A DNA stretch of 33,653 nucleotides from Nitrospinota bacterium (GTDB lineage: Bacteria; UBA8248). The notes beneath the pieces were generated by a model. The model saw nothing but the letters and a program-made list of their open reading frames with translations, was not told the DNA's origin and searched no databases. The position numbers and the translations under genes are program-made. Of this stretch, positions 18,730 through 29,418 are shown in pieces. Numbering within the stretch: position 1 is the stretch's first letter; the number at the start of each line of letters is the position of its first letter. Where the stretch lies: contig JAPPHK010000001.1 in NCBI GenBank assembly GCA_028820795.1, positions 1 through 33,653 of the forward strand, written 5' to 3'.

Positions 18730-18882
18730 ATGGAACAGGTTCACATTATCGGTATCGATCTGGCGAAACAGAGTTTTCAACTCTACGGCGCTCGCGAGGA
18801 CAAAGAGGGTAAAACGCCGTGGGATTACGCAAAAGCGAACACCGCGCTCAAGGAGGACGAAACCCTACTGGCAGCTGAATGA
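18730..18882 (+). pseudogene. IS110-family transposase N-terminal remnant
   Basis: MEQVHIIGIDLAKQSFQLYGARED matches the IS110 DEDD-domain start (GIDxAK..F); ORF ends after 50 codons. Confidence 0.75.
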
Positions 18883-18971
18883 CGCGTGGTTTCAATAGGA
18901 TGCCACGGCAAGAAATGGAATTTGAAGAGCGAACATCCGCGTGGTAGCCAGTCCCCTGGCCGCGCGGAGTG

Positions 18972-19613
18972 TTATTCGTAAATTGGAAGCCCCTCTCGAT
19001 CTTCATCCAGCCGCTCCGGCCCTTTCGTGATTTCCTGACACTTGCCTTTTGCGAATTCCCAGATTTGATGAAACCTTTCTGAGCGGTCCGAGCTGAAACG
19101 CGCCTCATGTCTGATAGGGCTGCTGGTTTCGAAAACTGTGAAATTGAAAAATTGATCACGTGCCAAGGAGTTGAGCTCCATCTCGACGGCTGAGCTTTCA
19201 TTGAGATTCAGTAGTTTTATATCTTTCGCGGGGCCCCCTTTGTTTTCGACTCTACACCTGCACCGACCACTCCACCATTCATCGGGATTCATGATTCTGA
19301 TAGTGAGATGGGGGATGGAATCCTGGTAATCCGCTGTTACTTGCTCCTGTAGCAATTCAGTCTGTTTACCGAGTTGTGCCCGTGTGAGCTCTAGCTCCTT
19401 GCGCTGAAGGGAAAGCTCGCTGGACTGCAGGAGGTAGCCGTATATCAACCAACCGAAAGCTAACGGAGTGAAAAAACCTGCGAGGAAGTCCCCCAACTCG
19501 TTCAGGTCGCCTGTCGTTAAGAGGCGCCAGGCATCGCTTCCACGCAAAAAGAAAATAATGGCGATATAGAGAACGCTAATGCCGCTTATCACCCAGATTC
19601 CAATATGCTTCAT
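18972..19613 (-). CDS. Membrane protein with two predicted TM helices and a coiled coil, unknown function
   Basis: MKHIGIWVISGISVLYIAIIFFLRGS...LGDFLAGFFTPLAFGWLIYGYLLQSSELSLQRKELELTRAQLGKQTELLQEQV. Confidence 0.7.
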   Translation of the reverse strand: MKHIGIWVISGISVLYIAIIFFLRGSDAWRLLTTGDLNELGDFLAGFFTPLAFGWLIYGYLLQSSELSLQRKELELTRAQLGKQTELLQEQVTADYQDSIPHLTIRIMNPDEWWSGRCRCRVENKGGPAKDIKLLNLNESSAVEMELNSLARDQFFNFTVFETSSPIRHEARFSSDRSERFHQIWEFAKGKCQEITKGPERLDEDREGLPIYE

Positions 19614-19756
19614 TCACTCCCCCTCACACACCGGAAAACGTCGGCGAGGCCGCCCGCGTACCGGATACAGGTGTCAGCGGTGCCGGAAAGATGCTCGCAT
19701 TCGCGCCGAACGCAAAGCAAGTCCGTTTGATGGAACAAGGTGAAACCAGAAAAGGT

Positions 19757-21142
19757 TCATTGCGTCTGTCTTATGCGCTCCTGTAACTCCCGGCCCTTGT
19801 TTGTCAGCCGATACTTCTGTTTACTGCTGCGGGGCTTGTCGGGAATAGTCATCTCGATGAGACCTGCGGCAAGAGCTGGTTGCACGTATTCTTTGGTCAG
19901 ATTCGACCGATCCTTGAGCCCCAGACTCTGAAGGATTTCCGCTCGTGTCCGCTCGCCGTCCAGTGAACGGATGAGGTTTTTGACTTGTAGGGTACTTGCA
20001 GGGGACTTGTCGGGTACTTGCGAGGCCGCATGTTCGACCTGACGCGCGAATGTGGTAGTCACCCAATTCTCGGAGACGTCGATTGTCGGCTCGGTCACCC
20101 CGTAGTCGCGACATAATTCGCGAATGCGTCGTATGCCGCTACCGACCTGCTCGACCAGCCCCATGCGGTAGAACATGCCGAACAGGAGTGGGTTCCGGGG
20201 GACGCTCTTCGTGCCCAGGTCCTCTTCACGCATCCCGGCCGGCAATCCGCCCGGTGTCACGATCTCCAGACGGTCGCGGAAGACGTGAACCTGTACGTTC
20301 GCGGTAGAACGATAGTCCCGATGAACGATGGCGTTGACAAGAGCTTCCCGCAAGGCGCCTTCGGGAAGCTCAAGACGCTCGTCCCTTCCTAGGGCATGGG
20401 GTATCAAAGCCGTGTTCAGCCTGGATTGCAGGTACGCCATACAATCCTCAAAAATAGAAAAAAGATCGGCGTCGAATTCCCTGCGGTCGAGGATGTGGGT
20501 TTTTGTTACCCCTCGGAAGACTGCACATATCACTCTGGCCTGTAAGGTGTAGCGAGTGATGTCGTCGGCAAGCAGCCATGCCCCGGCGTTTGTCATCTCT
20601 CCGACTTTCAGCAAATGCAGGTTCTCCAGTGCCGAAACTGGCTCGAGGTCTTCGGGGATCCTCGCTCGTTGAGAGAACTTTGCCCACTTCTCGTTTGTCA
20701 AATCGTTCTCGATGTGGAAATCACCACACTGCATCTCATCGAATCTGATGAGACCTTCTTTGAAGAAGAACTCGCGTATCTCCTCCCGCGACATTTGCTG
20801 GGAATTGGCGCCTTCACGCATGAAGAACCTGCCACCGAAAGAATAGGGTTTGCCATGTTGCTCCGGGACCCTGACACAGAGCACACTGTCGACTGACGTC
20901 ACGTCGATGGCAATCGGTGGATCCGCTGAGCGGGCGGTGGCTTGCACCCTGGACTTCAGGCCGTTGTGGTCGGCGACTCCCACAATCTCCCCACTATCCT
21001 CTACACCGATCAGAATCACACCACCGGTGGCATTTGCAAAAGCGCAGATTTCGCGTCCCAAGCTGGATGTCTCGGAGCGTTTAAACTCGGTCGTAAAACC
21101 CTCGCCAAGCGCGATCAGTTCAGAGAGGTCTTTGGAATTCAT
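19757..21142 (-). CDS. AlbA_2 (Schlafen AlbA_2-type) domain protein with ATP-binding region and C-terminal winged helix (COG2865-like)
   Basis: EGFTTEFKRSETSSLGREICAFANATGGVILIGVEDSGEIVGV; ALREALVNAIVHRDYRSTANVQVHVFRDRLEIVTPGGLP; start set at MNSKDLSELIALGEG (21142). Confidence 0.85.
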   Translation of the reverse strand: MNSKDLSELIALGEGFTTEFKRSETSSLGREICAFANATGGVILIGVEDSGEIVGVADHNGLKSRVQATARSADPPIAIDVTSVDSVLCVRVPEQHGKPYSFGGRFFMREGANSQQMSREEIREFFFKEGLIRFDEMQCGDFHIENDLTNEKWAKFSQRARIPEDLEPVSALENLHLLKVGEMTNAGAWLLADDITRYTLQARVICAVFRGVTKTHILDRREFDADLFSIFEDCMAYLQSRLNTALIPHALGRDERLELPEGALREALVNAIVHRDYRSTANVQVHVFRDRLEIVTPGGLPAGMREEDLGTKSVPRNPLLFGMFYRMGLVEQVGSGIRRIRELCRDYGVTEPTIDVSENWVTTTFARQVEHAASQVPDKSPASTLQVKNLIRSLDGERTRAEILQSLGLKDRSNLTKEYVQPALAAGLIEMTIPDKPRSSKQKYRLTNKGRELQERIRQTQ

Positions 21143-21872
21143 GGTTGGCTCTGCATCCTGTTGGTTCCCGGCACGTGATGTGGGCAGGATCGGTATACTT
21201 ATCAAAGGTCTTGATGTCTGAGGCGCAAGTGCTTGCCCACTCTAGTCTCTCGTGCAGGTAATCGGCGGTCGTCTCTTATGCCAGCTTATCTTCATCCATA
21301 CTCATCCTGCAATCCACCATCGATGAGAGGCGGGAATAGAAGGTCACGGGCAGTCACAAGTTTCTCACTCTCTAGCAGCATTATTTCTTAATGTTCGAAC
21401 AACTGTCTGGTTAATTCAGCCAGAGAAGTACAGAGTACTGCTGGCGGTGTAATTATGACCTAGCATTTTGGCTATAGCTTCAGTACATTCGTGCCGACTG
21501 TATAGCGCTTGGTTTAGTAATTGTGGAAAATCCGGCAGGCAAGCAAGACTTTCATTTGGGAGGAACAGTTACGCCATATTCAGATATTTTCTAAAACCGA
21601 AACCGCGACAATTGATCACCCATCCCCTAGTATCGTGTATAGCCCGTGTTTTTGCCTATAGATGCCTGGATGACTTGAAGGGTGTCTTGCTGATCGACTG
21701 GCATGACTGAAAGAGGTTCGAGTGATGTGTATTGCATTGTTATTTCGTGCTTTTTTTAGTGACGCCCACAAGCCGCAAGACAGGTCGGGATCATACGGTA
21801 CTGGCCCGAGTATGCTTGTCTTGGCTCGCCGGTTTTGGGCCATATAAAGCTGCGCACTGCTCGGAGATTGTC

Positions 21873-24800
21873 ATGACCCTTCGCTTTTCAAATGGTGGCC
21901 CCGAATTCCCCGGTGAACTGATCGATTCACTTCTGGCCGGTGAAGTGGTTTTTCTGTGTGGCACAGGGGTAAGCGCCCCGCAAATGCCGGATTTCGAAAA
22001 ATTGGTCGAACGCACATACAAGCTCTTGGCGATCGAGAGAACAGACTCGGAGCAAAACGCGTTTGACTTAGGTCGTTTCGAGGAGGTCTTGGGATCGCTC
22101 AGTCGGCGGTTGGCGAACCCCCACGCCGTGACACGTACGGTCTCGGAACTACTCGCCGTACCTGATCATCCTCGTTTGGATCAACATCGCACAATCCTTC
22201 GCTTGTCGCGCGATCACGACAACCGGATCACGGTAGTCACAACGAATTTCGATACGCTGCTTGAGCGGGCAGCGGTCGAGGTCATGCCAAATGAGCCGCC
22301 ACGGGATTTCAGCTTCGCTGGTCAAGCGCTGCCGGCTCCGGGCAGTTCGTCTTTTTCAGGCATTATTCACATTCATGGGCGTCTCGCAGATCACGAAATA
22401 GGTCTTGAGCATACTCCGCTGGTGCTTACGAGCGCCGACTATGGCGATGCCTATATGCGCTCTGGATGGGCGTCGCGTTTTCTCTTTGATCTGGCGCGCT
22501 GCAAAGCGATCTTGCTCGTAGGATACAGCGCGAACGATGCGCCGGTTCGCTATTTCCTCAACGTGCTTGAAGCGGACCGCGCACGTTTTTCCGATCTAAA
22601 AACGGTTTATGCGTTCGATTCATACGAGCATAACCAGGAGGAAGCAACTCGCTCATGGGGCACTCTCGCCGTGACGCTGTTGCCCTACTGCAGGGTAAAT
22701 TCTGAGACAGGAGAACACGACCACTCGCCCCTTTGGCGCGACTTGGCGGCACTGGCGGAGATCGCTGAACGTCCTAAACGCTCCCGACGAGAACGGGCCC
22801 GCAGAATCTTGGAACGTCCAGCCGCAGATGCGAATGCTGATTCTCGGCGAGAACTGCGTTGGCTTTTCAGTGGACGCCGGGATCTTGGGTCGGTTGCGCT
22901 GAATGCAATTGTCGATCCCGAATGGTTTAAGGTCTTTGAGGACGAGAGGCTATGGTCCAGAGATGAGGTTTGGGTGATTTCCTCTTGGGTCGCGAAAGAC
23001 TGGCAAAATAGAGATCGGCTTGAATGTGCACTTGAGTGGCAAGGACGTCTAGGCCGTCCTTTCACTGAGAAAATCGAGCAGCGATTGCGCCAGACGGAAG
23101 GCTTGGACGAAACTTGGATTCGTGTGTGGCGCTTGTTTTGCCTTGCCGAACCCATGCAGCGCGATGAATTGGCTTACTATGCGAGCAAGAAACGGCTTGC
23201 TAGTGGGCTAGTCCTAGATAGCGATTTACAAAAAGCCGTGAGTCTAATCGCACCAAGGCTGAATTTAAGCCGAAGTCATCGCGAGCTTCGTGCAGAGAGT
23301 ACTAGTAAACCGATCCAAAGACTTAGCGACATTGTTTGGCCACGCATGACAATCTCTAATTTGCACGGCGCGGGGGAGTTGGTTGATGTTTTGTGTTCGA
23401 TGCCGGACCGCGCCAAGGCGATTATCGACCTCGCAACGGCTGAACTGCGCTCGGCTCTTAGTCTTGAGGCCGAACTCGAAATGATAGGCGAAGTATTTGA
23501 CGAAAACGATTTCACTGTGCCGTCAATTGAACGCCATGATCAGAATCTGTACCGCGAAGGTGTGAATTTTCTGGTTCGGGCGCTTACAGAATCCTTGTCC
23601 GATGCCGCGATTTCGGACCGCGTTCACACTAGAAGGGTTGTTACGGGATGGAAGAGTCTTCCCGGTCGGATCGGTCTGCGTCTTTGTCTGCACGCGATGC
23701 GAAATTCGATACTCTTCGATGCGGACGAGGCGATGTCGATCTTGTTGTCGGTCTCTGAACAGGATTTCTGGTCGATCCGACGAGAGATTGCGCTTCTGCT
23801 GAAAGAACGGGCGGGGACAGCATCCACAGAGCTCGTGAACAAGGTTGAAGAACGGATTCTTAAAAGTGGCGATGCTTATTATGACAGCTACCTCATAGAA
23901 CCGGGCGAAACTGATTGGAGAGCGCATGCACGCGATTCTGCGGTATGGCTTCGCCTCAAAATGTTGCAAGACGCCGGCATTCTATCCAACGTCGGGGCCA
24001 TTGAACTTTCAGCCATAACCAAACGGCACGACCATCTGAATCGTTCTGTTGAGGATCGGGATTTCTTCGGAGGATACATCTCCGGTGTCCGCAGTATTGT
24101 TGGTGATCCTGCGCCGATTGCAGAGGCGCTGGAAGAAGATCGTCTTCAGATCGCGCATGAGCTTACCGGCAGTCCTGACCTAGATTTACAGCAAGGCTGG
24201 TCCGCATTTTGCCGATCCGATCCGCAAGGAGCGTTCGATTCACTTTCTAAAGGAGAACTAACGCCAGAGAACGGAGTGTTGTGGAACCAGTTTCTCGGTG
24301 GACTGGCATTCGGCGAAGAGGAGAGCAAGACGGTTCGCGAGGATCTGCCAATCCAGGCGCTGGAACACCTGCATGGAGTGGATGCCGATACCCTGCGACC
24401 AATGGTTTCCGGTCTGTGCGACTTGTTCTACTTTGCACCGCGACAGCGCGTTCGGGATGTCGAAGGTTGGCTCGTAAAACTTTGGGAAACGATTTCGAAT
24501 CAACCCGAAGAATCACTTGATCTCACGGCAAACCTATACGAGAGGGCGATCAATTCCCCGGCAGGGAAGATTTCGCGAACGCTATTGCTGCAGATTGAAG
24601 AGCGCAAGGAAAAAGGGGACGGGCCTACAGACACCCAACTTAGGCTCATCAAGAGTATTTGCGATTTTGGAGGTGTGGCGGGTCAACTAGGGCGCGCCAT
24701 ACTAGTCCGTAGCATAGCATTCCTGCTCAGCGTAGATCGGCAATACGTCGTTGAGGTATTTAGCCCGCGCATCAACGCTACAACAGCTGAAGGAGTAGCA

Positions 24801-25481
24801 CTGCGTACCGTGATGCTGAGGTATTGTCCGATCACGCCTGAAGTCACCCAAGAGTTCCGGCAAGCGATTATCACAGGTGTGGTTGAAAGCGAATCGACCG
24901 ATCATCATGCTGCCACAATTGCTTCGAACATTCTCCGCCCCGCGTTAGCTGACCTTAGGGCAGACAATACGTTTCGGTGGGGTTTGACGGCGACGGACGT
25001 TGCCAAAATTCTGCGAAAAGTTCCGCAAGCCATTCGAAGCGGCACGCTGGAGGTGCTTGCGACATGGCTTCGAAATGACCAGAGTAGTGCAGAAACGGCT
25101 TGGAGACGGCTTGGAGTCTCGTTCTTTGAGAAAATTTGGCCGAAGGAACGTGAATTCCAGGATGTGTCGCTTACCCCTCATTTGATCAAGCTTGCGGTTG
25201 GTTCAGGCAGCGAATTCCCCGCGGCTTTGGAGCGTCTTCGGCCTTATATCTCTCCATATGATCGTGGGTACGGGAGTCTTCATGCTATCACCTCATCAGA
25301 AGCACCGGAGAAATTTCCCCGCGAAACACTAGATTTGGTTTGGTTGGTCTGTGGCCCCAAAAGCAAAGGGAGCTTTCATGATGTTCCAGAGATTATTGAT
25401 AGACTGATAAAGGCGGCTCCAGACATTGAAACAGACCGTCGATTACAGGGGCTTGAGCAACGTGCGGAGAGATACGATTGA
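21873..25481 (+). CDS. SIR2-domain giant protein with helical-repeat C-terminus (Dsr-like defence-associated sirtuin)
   Basis: VVFLCGTGVSAPQMPDFEKL (NAD-binding GxGxS), TTNFDTLLE, GIIHIHGRLAD (catalytic His), ILLVGYSANDAPVRYF; start set at MTLRFSNGGPEF. Confidence 0.85.
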   Translation: MTLRFSNGGPEFPGELIDSLLAGEVVFLCGTGVSAPQMPDFEKLVERTYKLLAIERTDSEQNAFDLGRFEEVLGSLSRRLANPHAVTRTVSELLAVPDHPRLDQHRTILRLSRDHDNRITVVTTNFDTLLERAAVEVMPNEPPRDFSFAGQALPAPGSSSFSGIIHIHGRLADHEIGLEHTPLVLTSADYGDAYMRSGWASRFLFDLARCKAILLVGYSANDAPVRYFLNVLEADRARFSDLKTVYAFDSYEHNQEEATRSWGTLAVTLLPYCRVNSETGEHDHSPLWRDLAALAEIAERPKRSRRERARRILERPAADANADSRRELRWLFSGRRDLGSVALNAIVDPEWFKVFEDERLWSRDEVWVISSWVAKDWQNRDRLECALEWQGRLGRPFTEKIEQRLRQTEGLDETWIRVWRLFCLAEPMQRDELAYYASKKRLASGLVLDSDLQKAVSLIAPRLNLSRSHRELRAESTSKPIQRLSDIVWPRMTISNLHGAGELVDVLCSMPDRAKAIIDLATAELRSALSLEAELEMIGEVFDENDFTVPSIERHDQNLYREGVNFLVRALTESLSDAAISDRVHTRRVVTGWKSLPGRIGLRLCLHAMRNSILFDADEAMSILLSVSEQDFWSIRREIALLLKERAGTASTELVNKVEERILKSGDAYYDSYLIEPGETDWRAHARDSAVWLRLKMLQDAGILSNVGAIELSAITKRHDHLNRSVEDRDFFGGYISGVRSIVGDPAPIAEALEEDRLQIAHELTGSPDLDLQQGWSAFCRSDPQGAFDSLSKGELTPENGVLWNQFLGGLAFGEEESKTVREDLPIQALEHLHGVDADTLRPMVSGLCDLFYFAPRQRVRDVEGWLVKLWETISNQPEESLDLTANLYERAINSPAGKISRTLLLQIEERKEKGDGPTDTQLRLIKSICDFGGVAGQLGRAILVRSIAFLLSVDRQYVVEVFSPRINATTAEGVALRTVMLRYCPITPEVTQEFRQAIITGVVESESTDHHAATIASNILRPALADLRADNTFRWGLTATDVAKILRKVPQAIRSGTLEVLATWLRNDQSSAETAWRRLGVSFFEKIWPKEREFQDVSLTPHLIKLAVGSGSEFPAALERLRPYISPYDRGYGSLHAITSSEAPEKFPRETLDLVWLVCGPKSKGSFHDVPEIIDRLIKAAPDIETDRRLQGLEQRAERYD

Positions 25482-25554
25482 GCCTTTATAGATATGCACA
25501 ACGCATGGATGACAATCGCCCGTTTACAGCACGTTGTGGCGTTAACAGAATAGT

Positions 25555-25765
25555 CGCCTGTTTTTAGACAGTGGGGAATTTCTAACGGCTACGAAATCCT
25601 CGTAGTTTATTGAAAGTATTGTCGGTATTTCTTTTGAATTATGTGCAGTGTGTGCTTACTGCAGTCTGTAATCTAAATGAAAGCGGACAAAATACAACTT
25701 TTGCGTATTTAGGAGTGTCTCTATCTCACCATCCTCGAAAATTCAGTCTGAAGCAACTTGTTAAT
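25555..25765. repeat. Dispersed intergenic repeat, copy C (hairpin 25644-25663)
   Basis: Core ctgtaatctaaatgaaagcggacaaaatacaacttttgcgtat; hairpin TGCAGT-n8-ACTGCA. Confidence 0.6.
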
Positions 25766-25821
25766 GGTTAAGTACCACTACCCCCACAACATGTATACAG
25801 GAACCACCGCTTCGAGCTACC

Positions 25822-25950
25822 TCACCACGCCTGGTAATCTTTTAGTGTAACAGTTAGCCCTGCTTTTTTGATCGCCCGCTTGGCAGCACCTAGCCTTGTC
25901 GGTGTAAGCTTCACGTACTTAGCAACGATTCGTTTTTGGATTTCGCACCA
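25822..25950 (-). pseudogene. Possible truncated ORF remnant downstream of hamB
   Basis: Reverse strand reads EIQKRIVAKYVKLTPTRLGAAKRAIKKAGLTVTLKDYQAW*, no start codon; protein-like composition only. Confidence 0.25.
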
Positions 25951-26007
25951 AAACGCCCAATGATGCCCTCGGCATGCCACTGCCTCCATTGTACACGTCC
26001 GCAGTTG

Positions 26008-29000
26008 TCAACTACGTCGATCCATAATATCCGGACCAATTAGTCGAACATGGACCTTATCCTTGTCCGAATCTAGTTCAGCGTAGGCCACTGAATTCGG
26101 TAGAACGTCAATCACCTCGTCTAATCGACCAACTGCCCGAAAATCAGCTCCAGCCAACAACGTTGTCCCACTGGCGACGTCTGATTCAACGCGAACCAAG
26201 GCGCGCTTCGGTAAAGGGTGATCGTACATTTCAGAGATATCGAAGCTCTCAGACGATCTTCGCCAAGTCTGTTCCTTATCACCAAGTACTTGGTCTCTGA
26301 ATCGCCGCCAAAGAGATGCCGTTGATCTACTCGGCCAATCCTGTCGCAGCGACAAATCAGTTACGATATCGCTGGCAAGCCATTGACGCATTTCGTTGCT
26401 ATCGATGAATACTGGTTCGAGTTCATTCACTACCTTTTGTGCTGCTTTTCGTGATGTAAGGCCCCCGCGAACCAATAGCGTCATACGATAATCCGGCAAG
26501 CCAGTGTCAACACATGCTGCCGCAGCACCGGCTATGATTCCCATTTCAGGTTCCCAACCACGTGATTGACGCTGGATCCGAATCGCTTCGAGCGCCCAGA
26601 CAAGCCGATAAATAAACGCATCCTCTATCAATCCAACATGTTCCGAGCCAATATCGGATAGCGACGCGCCTCCAATCCATTGACGTAGCACATCAATCCA
26701 GTTATCGGCGAGCGTATTCGGAGCGAACGGCCGAATGTCCAGCAATAGCGCCGCCAACCGGACGAGAGCTAAGTGTAAATCTTCCTCGTCCGCCTGCAGA
26801 GCTGCAAGGTCCGCTTGTTCCAGATTTTCTCCAAGAGCATCAGCCATCTCGTCTACTTGAAGACCCGTCTCTAAGCCAACGCCCATCGCAAAATACCCAC
26901 GCCGCTGCATGGGAGTCGTTTTCTTCCAAATGAGTCGCGCGCGGGCTGTTAGAATACACATTTGCCTTTCTCTTTCATCAGGCGTCCGGCGCACAAGTTG
27001 CCTAGCCCACAATGACCCCGACAAAGCAGCTTCGAGTAGTTCAGGTAAATTATCTGCATCCGCCTCCAGCGCTTCGACCAAACCAAAAACAATAGAATCG
27101 AGTTTCGCCACCAGAGCATTGAGCGATTCCCCCTCGACATCATCCGCATCTTCGAGCCATGCCTCGTGTACATTAGCCAGATATTCATATCCCCCTTTTT
27201 CTTCAACACCATTTGCCGTTAAACGCCGGATTACTTCATGGATGACTGTTATCAATCCGCTCTTTAGAGACCGTTCCTGCACTTCATTCACAAGGCGCCG
27301 CCACTGAGTCCGACGGTAGTGATGTCTGTCCTTTATCACATGTAGAATCAGCCCCTCCGTATCAACAAACGCGCGTCCCGCACGCCCAGCTACATTGGCT
27401 AGTTCCCCGCTCGATATTCGCTGACCTTCGCGAACTAGGTAAGGGACAAGCAATACTGCCGCATTTAGATTTAGGCCTTGAGCAAGCGTCGGAGACGTCG
27501 CAGTAATTTTGATAGTGCCCGAGGCGAGCAGTCGCTCAACTTCACGCAAAAAAGGGCTTGGCAAGTTGCCATGATGAATCGCAATTCCGTAGCGCAAACA
27601 TTTTACAGCCGGATGATCGCTTCCAAGCCATTCAATACCTATAGCCACCGCTGCCTCGACAGCATTTGGTTCTTCCAATAATGACGGCAGATAGCCTTTT
27701 TCGACTAAGTCAAAAGCCTGATTGCCATAGCCTTCTACCCAATTCGCCTGGGTTATGTAAATCAATGTGCGCTTTCCATCCTCGGCGAAGCGCCATGCGC
27801 TCATCAAAGCCACATCTCTGATATCTCTTGGGTAGGCTATTCTGTCTCTGCCACGCGGAGGCAGTTTCCGGATGAACTGGTTTACGAATGGGCCATTGTG
27901 CTCGAGGTCGTAGTTTAGCCGCCCAGTTTCGGAGCGCCATTCGAGTGTTCCGTAGCGATGACGCGTCGGGCGCCATTCAGACCTGATTGGTTGTCCCTCA
28001 TCGTCAGAGCGAATCCATGCGGTCATGTCGTTTAGTTGTTCGCCATCCGGCAATATCGCAGACAGGCATACTATCCTGCGTTCCCCCGCATCGGCCCGGC
28101 GTAGTAGGCGCTGTACAAGAACCTCGTAGTGAATTTCGCGCTCTCCAGGACCGATGAGGTGGCCTTCATCCAAAACGATCAGGCCGACATCGGCGATGAT
28201 GGTTGGATCATTACGCAGTGCGAAATCCAGTTTCTCGGGCGTAGACACGACAATATGATGACTGCGAAGCGCATCTTCATCTCCTACCGACAAACCGCTC
28301 TTGCCATAGAGCGCGGACACACTCGCTCCGAGCGGTGCGAACCGCGAACGAAAAGATCGTTCAGACTGTGCCGACAAGGCGCGCAGAGGTGTCACAACCA
28401 GCACCCGTTTCCCCATCGCCAGAGCGTTGAGCGTCGCAAGTTCGGCAATTCGGGTCTTACCCGCGCTAGTCGGCAATGAGACCACAAGATCGTCGGTGGG
28501 ATCTGCCGCTCTTTTTGCCGCTTCTATCTGTGAAGGCCAGAGTTCAATCTCCGAAATATCACGAGTGAACAAGGAAGCGATAAAAATGGTTCGGAGGTCT
28601 GAATATACTTCCAAAGCACCTTCTGGTGGGCTTGTCGGAAGCACCACATGAAGCGATTGATTCCAGAGATCATCCACTAACCCAAGGGTCAAGCGAATTA
28701 TCCACCAGAGTGATGACATACCGGTCTCCGCAGATAACTTGAGAGCATTCGAGAGTATTTCCCTGGCAACTGTTACAAAATCCGATTCTCCCGTACGCAG
28801 GGCGAACTCATAGTTCGCCAACGCCCTGCAAACGGAACTGATCAGGATCAGTGCGAGTTCAGCATCCCGGTCATCATCTGGTCCTCGCAAACGTTCCGAG
28901 ATCGCTTCGTCTTGATGCAGATTATCGCGAAGCCAGTCTTTTGCTGTGTCTCGCACCCCGCCGAGATCTCTCAACATAAGTTTGACAAGACAGGTTTCGG

Positions 29001-29418
29001 CGGTGTTCAAGTTTTGCTCTGCGGAATCCACTGGTCGGAAAAGGGCGTAGGAAATTGCCGCATAACTACCGAGATGATACGAAGCTGCTGCCATAACTCG
29101 GTGAAATCCGCGCTGCGGATCGCTCGGGTCACCATTTCTCACAAGGTTTTCAAAAACCCTGCCTGAAGTTGCAAATGCTTTTCGAGCTAAGGCATGTCCG
29201 TTTTCAAGAGAATTCAGCGTCAGCCCGGCGTCCAGTATTGCAAATCCATATTCCGCGAGATCGGCATCCAATGTAAGACGAAAATCAGGCGCGTCCTTCG
29301 GGAGCGTGCCTTCTTGCCTTATGATCGACCAGGCTTCACTCGTATCAACAACACGTCCCCGCGCCCCGCTATCCAATACGTTCTGCAAGAAATTGACCAG
29401 TTCCTCAATTGTCTCCAA
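26008..29418 (-). CDS. hamB: Hachiman HamB-like SF2 (Ski2-like) helicase
   Basis: Motif I SLPTSAGKTRIAE, Ia VTPLRALSAQ, II VLDEGH, III-like LSAILPDG, VI-like GRAGRA; directly downstream of and overlapping a DUF1837-like gene. Confidence 0.8.
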   Translation of the reverse strand: METIEELVNFLQNVLDSGARGRVVDTSEAWSIIRQEGTLPKDAPDFRLTLDADLAEYGFAILDAGLTLNSLENGHALARKAFATSGRVFENLVRNGDPSDPQRGFHRVMAAASYHLGSYAAISYALFRPVDSAEQNLNTAETCLVKLMLRDLGGVRDTAKDWLRDNLHQDEAISERLRGPDDDRDAELALILISSVCRALANYEFALRTGESDFVTVAREILSNALKLSAETGMSSLWWIIRLTLGLVDDLWNQSLHVVLPTSPPEGALEVYSDLRTIFIASLFTRDISEIELWPSQIEAAKRAADPTDDLVVSLPTSAGKTRIAELATLNALAMGKRVLVVTPLRALSAQSERSFRSRFAPLGASVSALYGKSGLSVGDEDALRSHHIVVSTPEKLDFALRNDPTIIADVGLIVLDEGHLIGPGEREIHYEVLVQRLLRRADAGERRIVCLSAILPDGEQLNDMTAWIRSDDEGQPIRSEWRPTRHRYGTLEWRSETGRLNYDLEHNGPFVNQFIRKLPPRGRDRIAYPRDIRDVALMSAWRFAEDGKRTLIYITQANWVEGYGNQAFDLVEKGYLPSLLEEPNAVEAAVAIGIEWLGSDHPAVKCLRYGIAIHHGNLPSPFLREVERLLASGTIKITATSPTLAQGLNLNAAVLLVPYLVREGQRISSGELANVAGRAGRAFVDTEGLILHVIKDRHHYRRTQWRRLVNEVQERSLKSGLITVIHEVIRRLTANGVEEKGGYEYLANVHEAWLEDADDVEGESLNALVAKLDSIVFGLVEALEADADNLPELLEAALSGSLWARQLVRRTPDERERQMCILTARARLIWKKTTPMQRRGYFAMGVGLETGLQVDEMADALGENLEQADLAALQADEEDLHLALVRLAALLLDIRPFAPNTLADNWIDVLRQWIGGASLSDIGSEHVGLIEDAFIYRLVWALEAIRIQRQSRGWEPEMGIIAGAAAACVDTGLPDYRMTLLVRGGLTSRKAAQKVVNELEPVFIDSNEMRQWLASDIVTDLSLRQDWPSRSTASLWRRFRDQVLGDKEQTWRRSSESFDISEMYDHPLPKRALVRVESDVASGTTLLAGADFRAVGRLDEVIDVLPNSVAYAELDSDKDKVHVRLIGPDIMDRRS

